Assembly (NCBI RefSeq): GCF_002939885.1
Contig: NZ_MDED01000003.1
Location: 180,071-244,070, forward strand
Source of the DNA: Xanthomonas cucurbitae
Lineage (GTDB): Bacteria > Pseudomonadota > Gammaproteobacteria > Xanthomonadales > Xanthomonadaceae
Reading direction: 5' to 3'
DNA length: 64,000 nucleotides
Positions 10,679 to 23,119 of this stretch are shown one piece after another. A program made the position numbers and the translations under genes. The notes under the pieces were generated by a model. That model searched no databases and was not told where the DNA came from. It saw only the letters and a list, made by a program, of their open reading frames with translations. The stretch's first letter is position 1. The number at the start of each line of letters is the position of its first letter.

Positions 10679-10999
10679 TTACTTCTTGTCGCCACCGGCG
10701 ATGCCGGTGATCTCGATTTCGGTGTAGTGCTGACGGTGTCCCTGACGCTTCATGTGGTGCTTGCGGCGACGGAACTTGATGATGCGCACCTTGTCGGCGC
10801 GGCCGTGGGCCACGACCTTGGCGGTGACCGAGGCGCCCTTCAGCGCATCGCCCAGCTTGATGCCATCGCTGTCGCCCAGCATCAGGATGGTGTCGAACTT
10901 GATCTCGTTGCCTGCTTCGACTTCGAACTTTTCCACACGGAGCGTTTCGCCCTGCGCGACGCGGTATTGCTTACCGCCGGTTACCAGAACTGCGTACAT
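10679..10999 (-). CDS. rplU: 50S ribosomal protein L21
   Basis: L21 is a 23S rRNA-binding protein of the large subunit. The 106-residue product starts [20 protein letters not shown] and contains the family signature [16 protein letters not shown] near the C-terminus. It is the first gene of the rplU-rpmA operon, with a good sigma-70-like promoter about 65 bases upstream (11064-11093, minus). Confidence 0.98.
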   Translation of the reverse strand: MYAVLVTGGKQYRVAQGETLRVEKFEVEAGNEIKFDTILMLGDSDGIKLGDALKGASVTAKVVAHGRADKVRIIKFRRRKHHMKRQGHRQHYTEIEITGIAGGDKK

Positions 11000-11063
11000 G
11001 ACCAGGTGTTCCTCTGTAGTTATTATGGTCGCCTGACTTGCCCATGGGGCAGACAGGAGCGGG

Positions 11064-11093
11064 ATTGTACTGGCCTAACGGGTTTCGGGTCAA
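11064..11093 (-). promoter_or_regulatory. Promoter of rplU-rpmA
   Basis: On the minus strand: TTGACC (11093-11088), an 18-base spacer, and TACAAT (11069-11064). This leaves a leader of roughly 60 bases before the rplU ATG. Confidence 0.6.
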
Positions 11094-11290
11094 CCCGCAA
11101 GCACCGCTGCGGCAGCAGGCCCGACCCGGGCCGTGGAACGCATCATCCGGCCGCCACAACGGCCCCGGCAGACTGGCATTTGGGGCAATTGCCCTCATCT
11201 AGGTCGGCGGGTAGGCTGATCGACTGCCACTCATTCCTGCTGAGCACGCTCGCATCACCGCCGGTTCGCCGGCCCGACATCGGATCCCCC

Positions 11291-14256
<2,966 letters not shown>

Positions 14257-14260
<4 letters not shown>

Positions 14261-14661
14261 GCGAACACAAGGTGCTGGCACGCGTCCCGATCAGCGTGCG
14301 CTGGCGCGACATGGACAGCATGGGCCACGTCAACAACGCCAAATACATTTCCTACCTGGAAGAGGCGCGCGTGCGCTGGATGTTGGGCGTGCAAGGCGTG
14401 TCGATGACCGACCCGATTGCACCGGTGGTGGCGGCGACCAACGTCAACTACAAGCGCCCGCTGGTCTGGCCCAACGATATCGTGGTGGAACTGTTGGTCG
14501 AACGCCTGGGCAGCAGCAGCATCACCATCGGCCACCGCATCGTCGACCAGAAGGACGACGCCGTGCTGTATTCGGACGGCAACGTGGTGGTGGTGTGGAT
14601 CGACACCCAGACCGGCAAGAGTGCTGCACTTCCGGACGCGGTGCGCAGCGCCTGCAGCTGA
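14257..14661 (+). CDS. Hotdog-fold acyl-CoA thioesterase (4HBT/YbgC-like)
   Basis: A 134-residue single hotdog-domain protein. The N-terminus [25 protein letters not shown] carries the 4HBT-family signature, with the conserved Asp-Met-Asp...Gly-His-Val-Asn-Asn. A second block, [19 protein letters not shown], is typical of FadM/YbgC-like thioesterases that hydrolyse acyl-CoAs. The substrate cannot be predicted from sequence. The ATG overlaps the uvrA stop, so translation is probably coupled, although no biochemical link with DNA repair is known. Two further acyl-CoA enzymes lie downstream. Confidence 0.85.
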
Positions 14662-14710
14662 GCCAGAACGGCACTGCCGGCAGGCGTGACCCGACCTCAA
14701 GGAGTTCCGA

Positions 14711-15481
14711 ATGAGCATCCAGATCCTGGACCATGGCCGTCTGCGCGAGCTGCGCCTGACACGTCCGCCGGTCAATGCCTTGGACAGTGCGCTGTGCCAG
14801 GCGCTGGGCGCGGCGGTGCGACAGGCCGGCAGTGAAGCCGATGGCATCGTGCTGTCGGGCGGGGAGCGGATCTTTTCCGGCGGCATGGATGTGCCGCAAC
14901 TGCTGGCGCACGGCACCGACCGCGCCGCGCTGCTGGCCAGTTGGACGGCGTTCTTCGACGCTGCCCAGGCGCTGGTTAACAGTCCGATTCCAGTGGTGGC
15001 GGCGATCGGCGGGCATGCGCCGGCCGGTGGCTGCGTATTGGCGCTGTGCTGCGATTACCGGGTGATGGCGCGCAGCGCCGACACCGCCAAACCGTATGCG
15101 ATCGGCTTGAACGAAGTGCAGGTGGGCCTGGCGGCACCGGAGGGCATCCAGCGCCTGCTGCGCCGGGTAGTGGGCGCGCACCGTGCCGAACGCCTGCTGA
15201 TCGCCGGGCAGCTGCTGCCGGCCGAACAAGCGGTGCAGATCGGCCTGGTGGACGAACTGGTCGATGGTGAACTGGTCACCGCGCGCGCGGTGGCCTGGCT
15301 GCACGCCCTGCTGCAGCTACCGCGCCAGCCGATGCTGGCCACGCGCGCGGTGGCGCGCGCGGACCTGCGCGCGGCACTGGCCCCGGAGCTGATTCAACTG
15401 GAGCGCTTCGTAGATGGCTGGTACGCCCCGGATGCGCAGGCCGCGCTGCACCGCCTGGTGGCGCGCCTGCACAAGGCCTGA
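14711..15481 (+). CDS. Enoyl-CoA hydratase/isomerase (crotonase) family protein
   Basis: A 256-residue crotonase-fold protein, preceded by a strong AAGGAG site. Oxyanion-hole elements are GGERIFSGGMDVPQLL (about 55-70) and GHAPAGGCVLALCCDYRVM (about 98-116), and NEVQVGLAAPEGI precedes the C-terminal helices. The usual catalytic Glu of hydratases in the second block (GGG-x-E-LAL) is not obvious here, so it may be an isomerase, a lyase or a divergent enzyme. It sits between two thioesterases in the same direction, which suggests acyl-CoA metabolism. Confidence 0.82.
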   Translation: MSIQILDHGRLRELRLTRPPVNALDSALCQALGAAVRQAGSEADGIVLSGGERIFSGGMDVPQLLAHGTDRAALLASWTAFFDAAQALVNSPIPVVAAIGGHAPAGGCVLALCCDYRVMARSADTAKPYAIGLNEVQVGLAAPEGIQRLLRRVVGAHRAERLLIAGQLLPAEQAVQIGLVDELVDGELVTARAVAWLHALLQLPRQPMLATRAVARADLRAALAPELIQLERFVDGWYAPDAQAALHRLVARLHKA

Positions 15482-15518
15482 GCGCGGCCACGCCACGGGC
15501 GAGCGCCCGGCGGCCCGC

Positions 15519-15524
15519 TATAAT
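15519..15524 (+). promoter_or_regulatory. TATAAT -10 element before tesB
   Basis: A perfect TATAAT sits 32 bases before the tesB start in otherwise very G+C-rich sequence. No good -35 is visible at the expected distance, so its strength is uncertain. Confidence 0.45.
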
Positions 15525-15555
15525 CGCGGCCCATCGCACGCCCCAGGCCAGCCCC

Positions 15556-16461
15556 TTGTCCGCCAACGCCGAACCCGTGGTCTCCGAACTCATCAGCCTG
15601 TTGTCGCTGGAGCGCCTGGAAGACAACCTGTTTCGTGGCCAAAGCCGCGACATCGGCACCAAATACGTGTTCGGTGGCCAGGTGCTGGGCCAGGCGCTGG
15701 CGGCAGCGCAGGCCACGGTGGACAACGGCCGACAGGCACACTCGCTGCACGCCTATTTCCTGCGTGCCGGCAACATCGACCACCCCATCGTCTACGACGT
15801 CGACCGCACCCGCGATGGCGGCAGTTTTTCGGTGCGTCGGGTCACCGCGATCCAGCACGGCAAGGCGATCTTCTTCTGCGCGGCCTCGTTCCAGGAACAC
15901 GAAGATGGCGCCGAACACCAATCGGCGATGCCGGTGGTACCACCGCCGGAAGACATCGAGCCTGCGGCCGCCCTGGCCCCGGAGGTCCTGGCCAGGCTGC
16001 CGGCCAAAGTGCAGCGCTGGCTTTCGCGCGGTGGCCCGTTCGAGTTTCGCCATGTGTTCCCGCGCGACGAACTCAAGCCGCCCAAGCGCCCGCCGTTCCA
16101 GCAGATGTGGCTGCGCCTGACCGATCCCATCGGCGAGGACGTCGGCCTGCACCAGGCGCTGCTGGCCTATGCCTCGGATTTCCAGCTACTGGGTACCTCC
16201 ACATTTCCGCACGGCATCAGCTACTACACGCCGAATGTGCAGATGGCCTCGCTGGATCACGCACTGTGGTTCCATCGCCCGTTCCGCACCGACGACTGGC
16301 TGCTGTACGCGCTGGACAGCCCCACCGCGCAAGGCGCGCGTGGCCTGGCGCGCGGTCAGTTCTTCACGCGCGACGGCGTGCTGGTGGCCAGCACCACGCA
16401 GGAAGGGCTGATCCGGGTGGTGCCCGATGGCAGCGCCGCCGCCGTGCCGGCCACGCGGTAA
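15556..16461 (+). CDS. tesB: Acyl-CoA thioesterase II
   Basis: TesB is a cytosolic double-hotdog thioesterase with broad acyl-CoA specificity. The 301-residue product matches family length and shows LEDNLFRGQSRDIGTKYVFGG, the HSLHAYFLRAGN block and RDGGSFSVRRV. The C-terminal hotdog has the conserved ASLDHALWFHRPFR and a QGLI-type end (TTQEGLIRV). The start appears to be TTG (Leu codon) at 15556, set by homology to the family N-terminus. Its own -10 element lies upstream. Confidence 0.93.
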   Translation: MSANAEPVVSELISLLSLERLEDNLFRGQSRDIGTKYVFGGQVLGQALAAAQATVDNGRQAHSLHAYFLRAGNIDHPIVYDVDRTRDGGSFSVRRVTAIQHGKAIFFCAASFQEHEDGAEHQSAMPVVPPPEDIEPAAALAPEVLARLPAKVQRWLSRGGPFEFRHVFPRDELKPPKRPPFQQMWLRLTDPIGEDVGLHQALLAYASDFQLLGTSTFPHGISYYTPNVQMASLDHALWFHRPFRTDDWLLYALDSPTAQGARGLARGQFFTRDGVLVASTTQEGLIRVVPDGSAAAVPATR

Positions 16462-16688
16462 GCGCCAGCGCGCCACAGATACCGGAGGGGCGCCTGGGCA
16501 CCGCATCTCCCGAACCGCTAGAAGGTACGCAACGCCAGCCTTCACCTTGCGGGCTGCACGGACCGCACGCTTGCCTGCATGCCCGTGAAGCGCACGCGAC
16601 CATTGGCACTTCCCCGCATTCCCGCTACGCATCTTGAACCGGCGTCGCAGTGGCGCCATCTGTTCCGGACCCAACGGCGTTTTCCACC

Positions 16689-17192
16689 ATGCGCAAGATC
16701 TTCAGCAGTCAACGTATCGAAACCGCCGAAGGCGTGGCCAACCTATTGCGCGATGCCGGAATCGATATCCGCATCAGCAATGGCCGCTCCTATCAGAGCA
16801 AGCGCGGGGGCCAGTTCAGCTACCTTGAACAGGGCAATGCGCAGGCACACCCCACGGTGTGGATCGTGCACGCCAACGATCAACCGCGCGCGCGCGACCT
16901 GCTGCGCGACGCGCGGTTGCTCGATACTACCCGCCGCGATCTGCCAAACGTGGAATACACCTTTCGCGAAGGCGAAAACGGCTCCAGCGCCAGCGCGCGC
17001 AGCCGGGCCTGGCGCATCCGCCTGGTATTGCTGCTGGTGATCGGCGCGGTGGCCATGGTGGTGGTGATGCGCCATCGCAACGCACCGGCGCCGGGGGCGC
17101 AACCAGCTCCCGCCGCGTCGCAGCCCTCGCCGCATGCAACGCCACCGGCAGACGAGGACGAGGTACGCGTGCGGATCCAGCCGGCGCGCTGA
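16689..17192 (+). CDS. DUF2007-like protein with C-terminal membrane helix
   Basis: A 167-residue protein. Residues 1-85 (MRKIFSSQRIETAEGVANLLRDAGID...) resemble the small DUF2007 ferredoxin-like fold, in which a signal-transducing role has only been suggested. A single transmembrane helix follows at about 112-130 (LVLLLVIGAVAMVVVM), and the Pro/Ala-rich tail is likely periplasmic or disordered. From memory, Xanthomonas copies are sometimes labelled 'pathogenicity-like', without known mechanism. The start at 16689 is the first Met before the conserved part; an upstream in-frame Met has no support. Confidence 0.65.
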   Translation: MRKIFSSQRIETAEGVANLLRDAGIDIRISNGRSYQSKRGGQFSYLEQGNAQAHPTVWIVHANDQPRARDLLRDARLLDTTRRDLPNVEYTFREGENGSSASARSRAWRIRLVLLLVIGAVAMVVVMRHRNAPAPGAQPAPAASQPSPHATPPADEDEVRVRIQPAR

Positions 17193-17294
17193 ACCGGCGG
17201 GTTGCGGTGACCAGGCCTCATGCAGGACGCTCGCTGGCACTGCGGCCAACGCATCACCTGCGCTGCAAGGCGCTCACCGGCACGCCAGTAGAAA

Positions 17295-17320
17295 CGGCCC
17301 CCTGCTTGCGCAGGAGGCCG
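17295..17320. terminator. Hairpin between convergent genes
   Basis: CGGCCCCCTGC-TTGC-GCAGGAGGCCG forms an 11-bp stem with one mismatch between the DUF2007-like gene and the convergent EF-hand gene. No T-run follows on either strand. Confidence 0.45.
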
Positions 17321-17429
17321 TCGGTCGATCGGCGCCTTGTTAACCTGTTGCTATCGCTCTACTGCTTGCTGACGGGCGGCTGCCCCGGCTGCGACAACAC
17401 CGCCGGGATACGGCTGGGCGTTGCCGGCA

Positions 17430-18011
17430 TCAGTTGCTCGCTGCAGGCCTGGCCGGCAGTGGATGCTTGCCATGCCCGCCGGGCTCGCCCGGACCCTGCT
17501 TGCCACGCAATTTCGAAGCCGCATCGAACTCGGCCTTGCTCAGCTTGCCGTCCTTGTCGGTATCGGCCTTGGCAAACCACGCATCGCGATGCTGCTGCAT
17601 GCGCAGCTCACGGTCGGCACGATCGATAAAGCCATCCTTGTTGACGTCCATCTGGTCGAAGCGCGCAGCGAATTTCGGATCGGCCTTGGCCTCCTCGCGG
17701 CTGATGCGCCCGTCCTTGTTGGTGTCGAACTTGGCCAGCCACGCGCCGCGACCTTCGCGCCCGGGGCCACGGTGGCGCGGGCGCTCATCGCGCGAGAGCT
17801 TGCCGTCCTTGTTGGTGTCCAGCGTGTCGAACTGCGCGGCCAGCGTCGGGTTGGCGGCCGCTTCACCGCGATCGATCACGCCATCGCCATTGCTGTCGAG
17901 TTTGGCGGCACGCGGCGCATCGCCGGATCCCGGCGGCGTGGCGGCGACGACTGCGCCGGTGGACAGCGCGGCCAGCACGGCCAGGGCAAGAAAGGGTTTG
18001 CGGGACGTCAT
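17430..18011 (-). CDS. Exported five-EF-hand calcium-binding protein
   Basis: A 193-residue protein. Residues 1-25 are a signal peptide (MTSRKPFLALAVLAALSTGAVVAA), so it acts in the periplasm or outside the cell. Five canonical EF-hand loops follow: DSNGDGVIDRGE, DTNKDGKLSRDE, DTNKDGRISREE, DVNKDGFIDRAD and DTDKDGKLSKAE, each with Asp/Asn at 1, 3, 5, Gly at 6 and an acidic residue at 12. An odd number of loops suggests dimerisation or one unpaired site. A Pro/Gly/Arg-rich linker separates loops 2 and 3, and the tail is Gly/Pro/His-rich. The start at 18011 has a perfect AGGAG. Related proteins in pseudomonads and xanthomonads affect calcium homeostasis and virulence; the role here is unproven. 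Confidence 0.88.
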   Translation of the reverse strand: MTSRKPFLALAVLAALSTGAVVAATPPGSGDAPRAAKLDSNGDGVIDRGEAAANPTLAAQFDTLDTNKDGKLSRDERPRHRGPGREGRGAWLAKFDTNKDGRISREEAKADPKFAARFDQMDVNKDGFIDRADRELRMQQHRDAWFAKADTDKDGKLSKAEFDAASKLRGKQGPGEPGGHGKHPLPARPAASN

Positions 18012-18210
18012 GAGACACTCCTGATCTGTGGGAACCACACGCGGCACCTGCATGGGCCGCATCGCGTGGGTGGCGCCGCCGGATCCACCGTGCGCTGCCA
18101 CCAACACCCACATCAACGTGCCGTCAGCGCGTGCGTTGACGCCGGCATCGGCCGTATTCATCCGGCGGACAGTCGCCGCTGTTGCGACGCGCAGGCGCTA
18201 TCCTGCGCGC

Positions 18211-18966
18211 ATGGCCATCCACGCCGACACCCGCGACGACCTGCGCCTGTTCCAGACCGGCGAGCATCCCTGTGGCTACTGGTCGGACCGCCAGGCGCGC
18301 GACCTGGTGCTGGACCCGCACGACCCACGACTGGGAACACTCTATCCGCAGGCCCTGGCATGGGGATTCCGCCGCTCCGGCGATCTGGTCTACCGCCCGC
18401 ATTGCGAACGCTGCCGCGCCTGCGTGCCGGTGCGCATCGCGGTGGACGCGTTCCACCCTGATCGCAGCCAGCGCCGCTGCCTGGCGCGCAACCAGGACCT
18501 GGTGGTGCGCGTGGTTGCCGCCGAACGCAGCGACGAGCAGCTTGCGCTGTACCGTCGCTATCTCACGCACCGCCATCCCGGTGGCGGCATGGACGCGCAT
18601 GGCGCCACCGAGTTCGATCAGTTCCTGATCGGTGGCTGGTCGCACGGGCGCTTCCTGGAAATCCGCCAGGCGCCTGTCGCGCATGGCCCTGGGGAATTGC
18701 TCGCCGTGGCGGTCACCGATGTCACCGAACACGCCCTCTCGGCGGTGTACACGTTCTATGCGCCCGAGGCGGCTGCACGCAGCCTGGGGACGTTCGCCAT
18801 CCTGCAGCAGATCCAGTGGGCACAGCGCGAGCGACGCGCACATGTCTATCTGGGCTACTGGATCGACGGCCACGCCAAGATGCACTACAAGCGCCGCTTC
18901 AACGCGCTGGAAGCCTACGACGGCCGCCACTGGCGTGGATTGCCTGCCAGCGCGCCGGCCCCGTGA
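18211..18966 (+). CDS. bpt: Aspartate/glutamate leucyltransferase (N-end rule)
   Basis: Bpt transfers Leu from Leu-tRNA to proteins with N-terminal Asp or Glu, marking them for ClpS/ClpAP degradation. The 251-residue product has the Cys-rich N-terminal arginyltransferase domain (HPCGYWSDR, then [17 protein letters not shown]) and the GNAT-like C-terminal half ([41 protein letters not shown]). In gammaproteobacteria bpt is often adjacent to aat, which is not seen here. The ATG at 18211 is chosen because the conserved part begins immediately. It lies divergent to the EF-hand gene. Confidence 0.93.
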   Translation: MAIHADTRDDLRLFQTGEHPCGYWSDRQARDLVLDPHDPRLGTLYPQALAWGFRRSGDLVYRPHCERCRACVPVRIAVDAFHPDRSQRRCLARNQDLVVRVVAAERSDEQLALYRRYLTHRHPGGGMDAHGATEFDQFLIGGWSHGRFLEIRQAPVAHGPGELLAVAVTDVTEHALSAVYTFYAPEAAARSLGTFAILQQIQWAQRERRAHVYLGYWIDGHAKMHYKRRFNALEAYDGRHWRGLPASAPAP

Positions 18967-19018
18967 GCCGCCAAACGGCGCCATCGGCCTGTCGCATTGG
19001 CCATGCGAGAATCGGACG

Positions 19019-20248
19019 ATGATAAAGCCCTTCCTGCTGCTCGCGCTGACCGCGCTGTGCGCCGCCTGCAACCATCGCGTGCCTTCCTCCACGACAACAT
19101 CCGACCCATCGCCCGCCAAGCCGGCGACAGCGCCACTGCGCATCGCCACCTATAACACTTCGTTGTATTCCAACGAAGCGGGCGGCCTGATCGCCGAACT
19201 ACAGGGCGACAGCGCACATGCGCGCAAGATCGCTGCCGTGCTGCAACGCGTACGCCCAGACCTGGTGCTGCTCAACGAATTCGATTTCGATCCGCAGCAC
19301 CGCGCCGCCGATCTATTCCAGCAACGGTATCTGCAGGTGGCGCAGCCGGGTGGTGGCACGCCGTTGCGTTATCCGTACCGGTATCTGGCACCGGTCAATA
19401 CCGGCGTCCCGAGCGGATTGGACCTGGACAACAGCGGCCGCGTCGGTGGCGATGGCCGCAGCCGCGGCAACGATGCGTGGGGCTTCGGCCTGCATCCAGG
19501 CCAGTACGGCATGCTGGTGCTATCGCGGTATCCCATCGATGCGCAGGCCGTGCGCAGTTTCCAGCTCTTGAAGTGGAGCACGTTGCCGGGTGCACTGCGG
19601 CCGATCGATCCGACCACGCGGACCTCGTTTTACAGCGACGCGGTCTGGGCGCAGCTGCGGCTATCGTCCAAATCGCATTGGGACGTGCCGGTACGCACGC
19701 CGCTGGGCGTGGTGCATGCGCTGGTGTCGCACCCTACTCCACCGGTGTTCGATGGCGCGGAGAAACGCAACGCCGCACGCAACCACGATGAGCTCGCCCT
19801 GTGGCGCGCGTATCTGGACAACGCGGACGACAGCCGGCGCTGGCTGTGCGACGACAACGGAACCTGCGGCGGCCTGCCTGCCGATGCGCGCTTTGTCATC
19901 CTGGGCGATTTGAACAACGATCCGGTCGATGGCGCCGGCCGCCACCAGGCGATCCGCGCGCTGATCGATCACCCGCGCGTTCTTCAGTATCCCGCTCCGC
20001 TCAGCATCGGTGGTCCGGAAAAGACCGCCCACTACGCCGCGCAAGGGATCACGCACGCCGGCGACCCGCACCAGGTCACCGGCGACTTCGGCCCGCAGGC
20101 CGGCACCATGCGCCTGGACTACGTGCTGCCGTCACGCCAGTTCAGCCTGGCTGGAAGCGGCATTTTCTGGCCGGCAAGCAGCGCGCCGGAAGCGGCGATT
20201 GCCGATGGCAGTGACCATCACGCAGTGTGGGTGGATGTTGTTTGGTAG
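19019..20248 (+). CDS. Endonuclease/exonuclease/phosphatase-family lipoprotein
   Basis: A 409-residue protein. The N-terminus MIKPFLLLALTALCAAC ends in a lipobox with Cys17, so it should be lipid-anchored in the envelope. The rest is an EEP-fold hydrolase: RIATYNTSLY, RPDLVLLNEFDFD (catalytic Glu), GMLVLSRYPI, VSHPTPP, ILGDLNNDP (Asp-Leu-Asn) and a terminal GSDHHAVWVDV (Asp-His) are the ordered EEP motifs. The substrate could be DNA, a phosphoester or an inositol phosphate; neighbours do not help. The long insertion with SGRVGGDGRSRGNDAWGFG is typical of the secreted DUF-like EEP branch in proteobacteria. Confidence 0.83.
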   Translation: MIKPFLLLALTALCAACNHRVPSSTTTSDPSPAKPATAPLRIATYNTSLYSNEAGGLIAELQGDSAHARKIAAVLQRVRPDLVLLNEFDFDPQHRAADLFQQRYLQVAQPGGGTPLRYPYRYLAPVNTGVPSGLDLDNSGRVGGDGRSRGNDAWGFGLHPGQYGMLVLSRYPIDAQAVRSFQLLKWSTLPGALRPIDPTTRTSFYSDAVWAQLRLSSKSHWDVPVRTPLGVVHALVSHPTPPVFDGAEKRNAARNHDELALWRAYLDNADDSRRWLCDDNGTCGGLPADARFVILGDLNNDPVDGAGRHQAIRALIDHPRVLQYPAPLSIGGPEKTAHYAAQGITHAGDPHQVTGDFGPQAGTMRLDYVLPSRQFSLAGSGIFWPASSAPEAAIADGSDHHAVWVDVVW

Positions 20249-20275
20249 CCGGGAGTGGGGATTCGGGATTCGGAA
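20249..20275. repeat. GGGATTCGG-type repeat copy
   Basis: GGGAGTGGGGATTCGGGATTCGG right after the EEP-gene stop is a degenerate copy of the heptamer family seen near 2143 and 10178. It lies between convergent genes. Confidence 0.5.
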
Positions 20276-20343
20276 GGGCGAGTTCCTGGTCCGTCTACGT
20301 TTTTCGCACTTGCCTGGTAGGCCGACGCAGGCACGTGCGGCGA

Positions 20344-21546
20344 TCAGCCCTGCAGCTGGATCGTCAACGCCGCAGCCGCCACGCGCGCCTTCTCGCGTGC
20401 GTCGTCGATGCTGCCGGCACGCGCCAGCGTCACGCCGACACGGCGGTGGCCATCCACGCGTGGTTTGCCGAACAGGCGCAGCGCGGTGTCCGGGTCGCGC
20501 AGCGCATCGGCAACCGAGTCGAACACAGGCACACCGTTGCCATGCGCCAACAGTGCGCAAGAAGCCGACGGGCCGCCCTGGCGGATCACACCGCCGTCTT
20601 CTGCGCCGACCGGCAGGCCGAGAATCGCGCGGGCATGCAGCGCGAATTCGCTCAGGTCCTGCGAGACCAGCGTGACCAGCCCGGTGTCGTGCGGGCGCGG
20701 CGAGACTTCGCTGAACCACACCTCGTCGCCCTTGACGAACAGCTCCACACCGAACAGGCCCCAGCCACCGAGGTCGTCGGTGATGGCTTTTGCGATCTGT
20801 TGCGAGCAACGCAATGCGGCGGCCGACATCGGCTGCGGCTGCCAGCTCTCGCGGTAATCGCCGTCCTGCTGCCAGTGGCCAATGGGGTCGCAGTACGAGG
20901 TGCCGCCAGCGTGCCGCACGGTGAGCAAGGTGATTTCGTAATCGAAGTCGATGAAGCCTTCGACAATGCAACGGCCGGCACCGGCACGCCCACCGGTCTG
21001 CGCGTACTCCCACGCGGCATCGATATCGGCCTCGCTGCGCAGCGTGCTCTGGCCCTTGCCGGAGGAGGACATCACCGGCTTGACCACGCAGGGCAGGCCA
21101 ACCGCAGCGATCGCCTCGCGATATTCGGCAGCGGTGTCGACGAAGCGGTATGGCGAGGTTGGCAGACCCAGCGTTTCGGCGGCCAGACGGCGGATGCCTT
21201 CGCGGTCCATGGTCAGGCGTGCGGCGCGCGCGGTGGGGATGACCTTCTGGCCCTGTTCGCGTTCCAGCGCCACCAGGGTTTCGGTATGGATCGCCTCGAT
21301 CTCCGGCACGATCAAATGCGGCCGCTCGCTGGCGATCAGCGCGCGCAGTGCCACGGGGTCGAGCATGTCCAGCACGTGCGAGCGATGCGCCACCTGCATC
21401 GCCGGCGCATGCGCATAGCGGTCGGCCGCGATCACCTCCACACCGAAGCGCTGCAGCTCGATCGCCACTTCCTTGCCCAGTTCGCCTGAGCCCAGTAGCA
21501 GCACGCGGGTGGCGGAAGGCGACAACGGAGTGCCAAGTGTGGTCAT
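20344..21546 (-). CDS. purT: Formate-dependent GAR transformylase
   Basis: PurT makes formyl-glycinamide ribonucleotide from GAR, formate and ATP, an alternative to the folate-dependent PurN. The 400-residue ATP-grasp protein has family length. The N-terminal part has [20 protein letters not shown] and the [10 protein letters not shown] motif; the ATP-grasp core shows [12 protein letters not shown], and [24 protein letters not shown] holds the metal- and phosphate-binding residues. The GLP and FGKP blocks near the C-terminus are present. It is a single-gene unit divergent from the SPFH operon. Confidence 0.97.
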   Translation of the reverse strand: MTTLGTPLSPSATRVLLLGSGELGKEVAIELQRFGVEVIAADRYAHAPAMQVAHRSHVLDMLDPVALRALIASERPHLIVPEIEAIHTETLVALEREQGQKVIPTARAARLTMDREGIRRLAAETLGLPTSPYRFVDTAAEYREAIAAVGLPCVVKPVMSSSGKGQSTLRSEADIDAAWEYAQTGGRAGAGRCIVEGFIDFDYEITLLTVRHAGGTSYCDPIGHWQQDGDYRESWQPQPMSAAALRCSQQIAKAITDDLGGWGLFGVELFVKGDEVWFSEVSPRPHDTGLVTLVSQDLSEFALHARAILGLPVGAEDGGVIRQGGPSASCALLAHGNGVPVFDSVADALRDPDTALRLFGKPRVDGHRRVGVTLARAGSIDDAREKARVAAAALTIQLQG

Positions 21547-21625
21547 GGGGCGTTATCCGGATCGAAGGGGGCGGCCATTTTAACGGGCCGACGGCACGAC
21601 CGCCGGTCGGAGAATCCTTCAGATC

Positions 21626-21643
21626 TGATATCACTTTGATATC
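21626..21643. promoter_or_regulatory. Paired TGATATC sites, candidate RHH operator
   Basis: Two copies of TGATATC (21626-21632, 21637-21643), each containing the palindrome GATATC, are spaced exactly 11 bp apart, one helical turn. They lie in an A+T-rich patch 30 bases before the SPFH gene. Ribbon-helix-helix repressors often bind tandem short palindromes at such spacing, and the operon encodes one; the pairing is inference. Confidence 0.4.
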
Positions 21644-21672
21644 TTAACTTCAAACCACAAAGACGCCCAACC

Positions 21673-22539
21673 ATGAAAGAGAAGTCGCTCGGTTCTTTTC
21701 CCGGCATTCCGGTGATCGCTATCAGTGTCGTCGTCCTGTTGCTGGCCGCCACGGCACTGATCGCCGCAGGCATGGGCCACCTGCCGATCCTGTCCATGCT
21801 GCCAGCCATTTTGATCGCTGCCGGCAACGTGTTCGTTCTGGTCGGCCTGTACACGCTGGAGCCGAACCAGGCGGCCGTCCTGAGCCTGTTTGGCAAGTAC
21901 GTCGGCACGGTCAAGGACCAAGGTGTGCGCTGGAACAGCCCCTTCTACGCCAAGCGCCGGGTCAGCCAGCGCGTGCGCAATTTCGAAAGCGGACGGCTCA
22001 AGGTCAATGAACTGGACGGCAGCCCGATCGAGATCGCTGCGGTGATCGTGTGGCAGGTACTGGATGCCTCCGAGGCCGTGTACAACGTGGACGACTACGA
22101 AAGCTTCGTGCATATCCAGTCGGAAGCCGCATTGCGCGCGATGGCCACCAGCTACCCATACGACCAACACGAAGACGGCCAGATTTCGCTGCGTAGCCAC
22201 CCCGCCGAAATCAGCGAACAGCTCAAGCGGCATCTGGACGAACGGCTCACTCAAGCCGGAGTGGATGTGATCGAGGCGCGCATCAGCCACCTGGCCTATG
22301 CACCGGAAATTGCCCAGGCCATGCTGCAGCGCCAGCAGGCCAACGCGGTGATCGCTGCACGTACCCGCATCGTGGCGGGCGCGGTCGGCATGGTCGAAAT
22401 GGCGCTGGCCGAGCTGCAGAAGAACGGCGTGGTGCAGTTGGACGAAGAGCGCAAGGCGCACATGGTCAGCAACCTGCTCAACGTGCTGTGTTCTGATCGC
22501 GGGACCCAGCCGGTGGTCAACGCCGGCTCGCTGTATTGA
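21673..22539 (+). CDS. SPFH/band-7 domain membrane protein
   Basis: A 288-residue protein with two N-terminal membrane segments (about 13-33, 40-62). The band-7/PHB domain follows: [26 protein letters not shown] is the classic entry, then [24 protein letters not shown] and a [16 protein letters not shown] stretch. The C-terminal coiled-coil begins around residue 215 ([24 protein letters not shown]). SPFH proteins form ring-like oligomers and membrane microdomains and often chaperone proteases or kinases. Two small genes follow in the same operon, the last a ribbon-helix-helix protein. Confidence 0.88.
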   Translation: MKEKSLGSFPGIPVIAISVVVLLLAATALIAAGMGHLPILSMLPAILIAAGNVFVLVGLYTLEPNQAAVLSLFGKYVGTVKDQGVRWNSPFYAKRRVSQRVRNFESGRLKVNELDGSPIEIAAVIVWQVLDASEAVYNVDDYESFVHIQSEAALRAMATSYPYDQHEDGQISLRSHPAEISEQLKRHLDERLTQAGVDVIEARISHLAYAPEIAQAMLQRQQANAVIAARTRIVAGAVGMVEMALAELQKNGVVQLDEERKAHMVSNLLNVLCSDRGTQPVVNAGSLY

Positions 22540-22548
22540 GGTGATGCA

Positions 22549-22833
22549 ATGAATATCATGGTGCCGCTGGTGGTTGCGCTGTCGGGCTTGCCCGCGCTGG
22601 CGATCGCCGCCTCAATCGGAGCGAATGACGACGACCGCGCGCGTGGTCTGGGCCTGCGCTGGGCGTTGATCAGCCTGGTGATCCTGGTTGGCGCCGCGTG
22701 CCTGTATTGGGCAGGCGACAACCGCGCCGGCATCTATGCGGTGGTGATCGGCATGATTATCGGCGTCAATACGCTAATTGTGTCGATGGTCATACACCTG
22801 CGCCGCCACGGCAACCGCAGTGGCGGCCAATGA
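22549..22833 (+). CDS. Small membrane protein in SPFH operon
   Basis: A 94-residue protein of unknown family. Three hydrophobic stretches are seen (about 4-20, 34-52, 62-84), separated by a charged loop ([14 protein letters not shown]) and ending in a basic tail ([12 protein letters not shown]). It starts nine bases after the SPFH stop and its own stop overlaps the next start (ATGA), so it is part of a tight three-gene operon. A role together with the SPFH protein is inferred from position only. Confidence 0.7.
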   Translation: MNIMVPLVVALSGLPALAIAASIGANDDDRARGLGLRWALISLVILVGAACLYWAGDNRAGIYAVVIGMIIGVNTLIVSMVIHLRRHGNRSGGQ

Positions 22834-23009
22834 GCGAAAAGAAGGCCTATCCGCTGCGCATCAATGCCGAGGTGCTGGCCGCCGCGCAACGCTGGGCCGA
22901 CGACGAGTTGCGCAGCCTCAATGCGCAGATCGAATACCTGCTGCGCGATGCGCTGCGCAAGGCCGGGCGGCTGCCGAAGCCGCGCGATGACCAGGAACCG
23001 TTGACCTGA
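22830..23009 (+). CDS. Arc-like ribbon-helix-helix DNA-binding protein
   Basis: A 59-residue protein. [46 protein letters not shown] has the Arc/MetJ ribbon-helix-helix layout: a short beta strand (AYPLRIN), helix 1 ([14 protein letters not shown]) and helix 2 ([17 protein letters not shown]). Such proteins dimerise and bind short palindromes; many are antitoxins or autorepressors. No toxin partner is visible, so it more likely regulates this SPFH operon, perhaps through the TGATATC pair upstream. ATGA overlap couples it to the previous gene. Confidence 0.82.
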   Translation: MSEKKAYPLRINAEVLAAAQRWADDELRSLNAQIEYLLRDALRKAGRLPKPRDDQEPLT

Positions 23010-23119
23010 TGTCTGCGTGCGAAGGTCTGTCGGCCGCTCTCAGTCCAGGGCAGCCACACCAGTTACCCGAGGATCTACGCAAGTTGGCCGAACCCCACGC
23101 CTAGCCCTACCCTGTTGCG

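Noticed and set aside
22830..23009. RHH protein as antitoxin of a TA pair
   Set aside because: No toxin-like partner is adjacent; its operon partners are an SPFH protein and a membrane protein.
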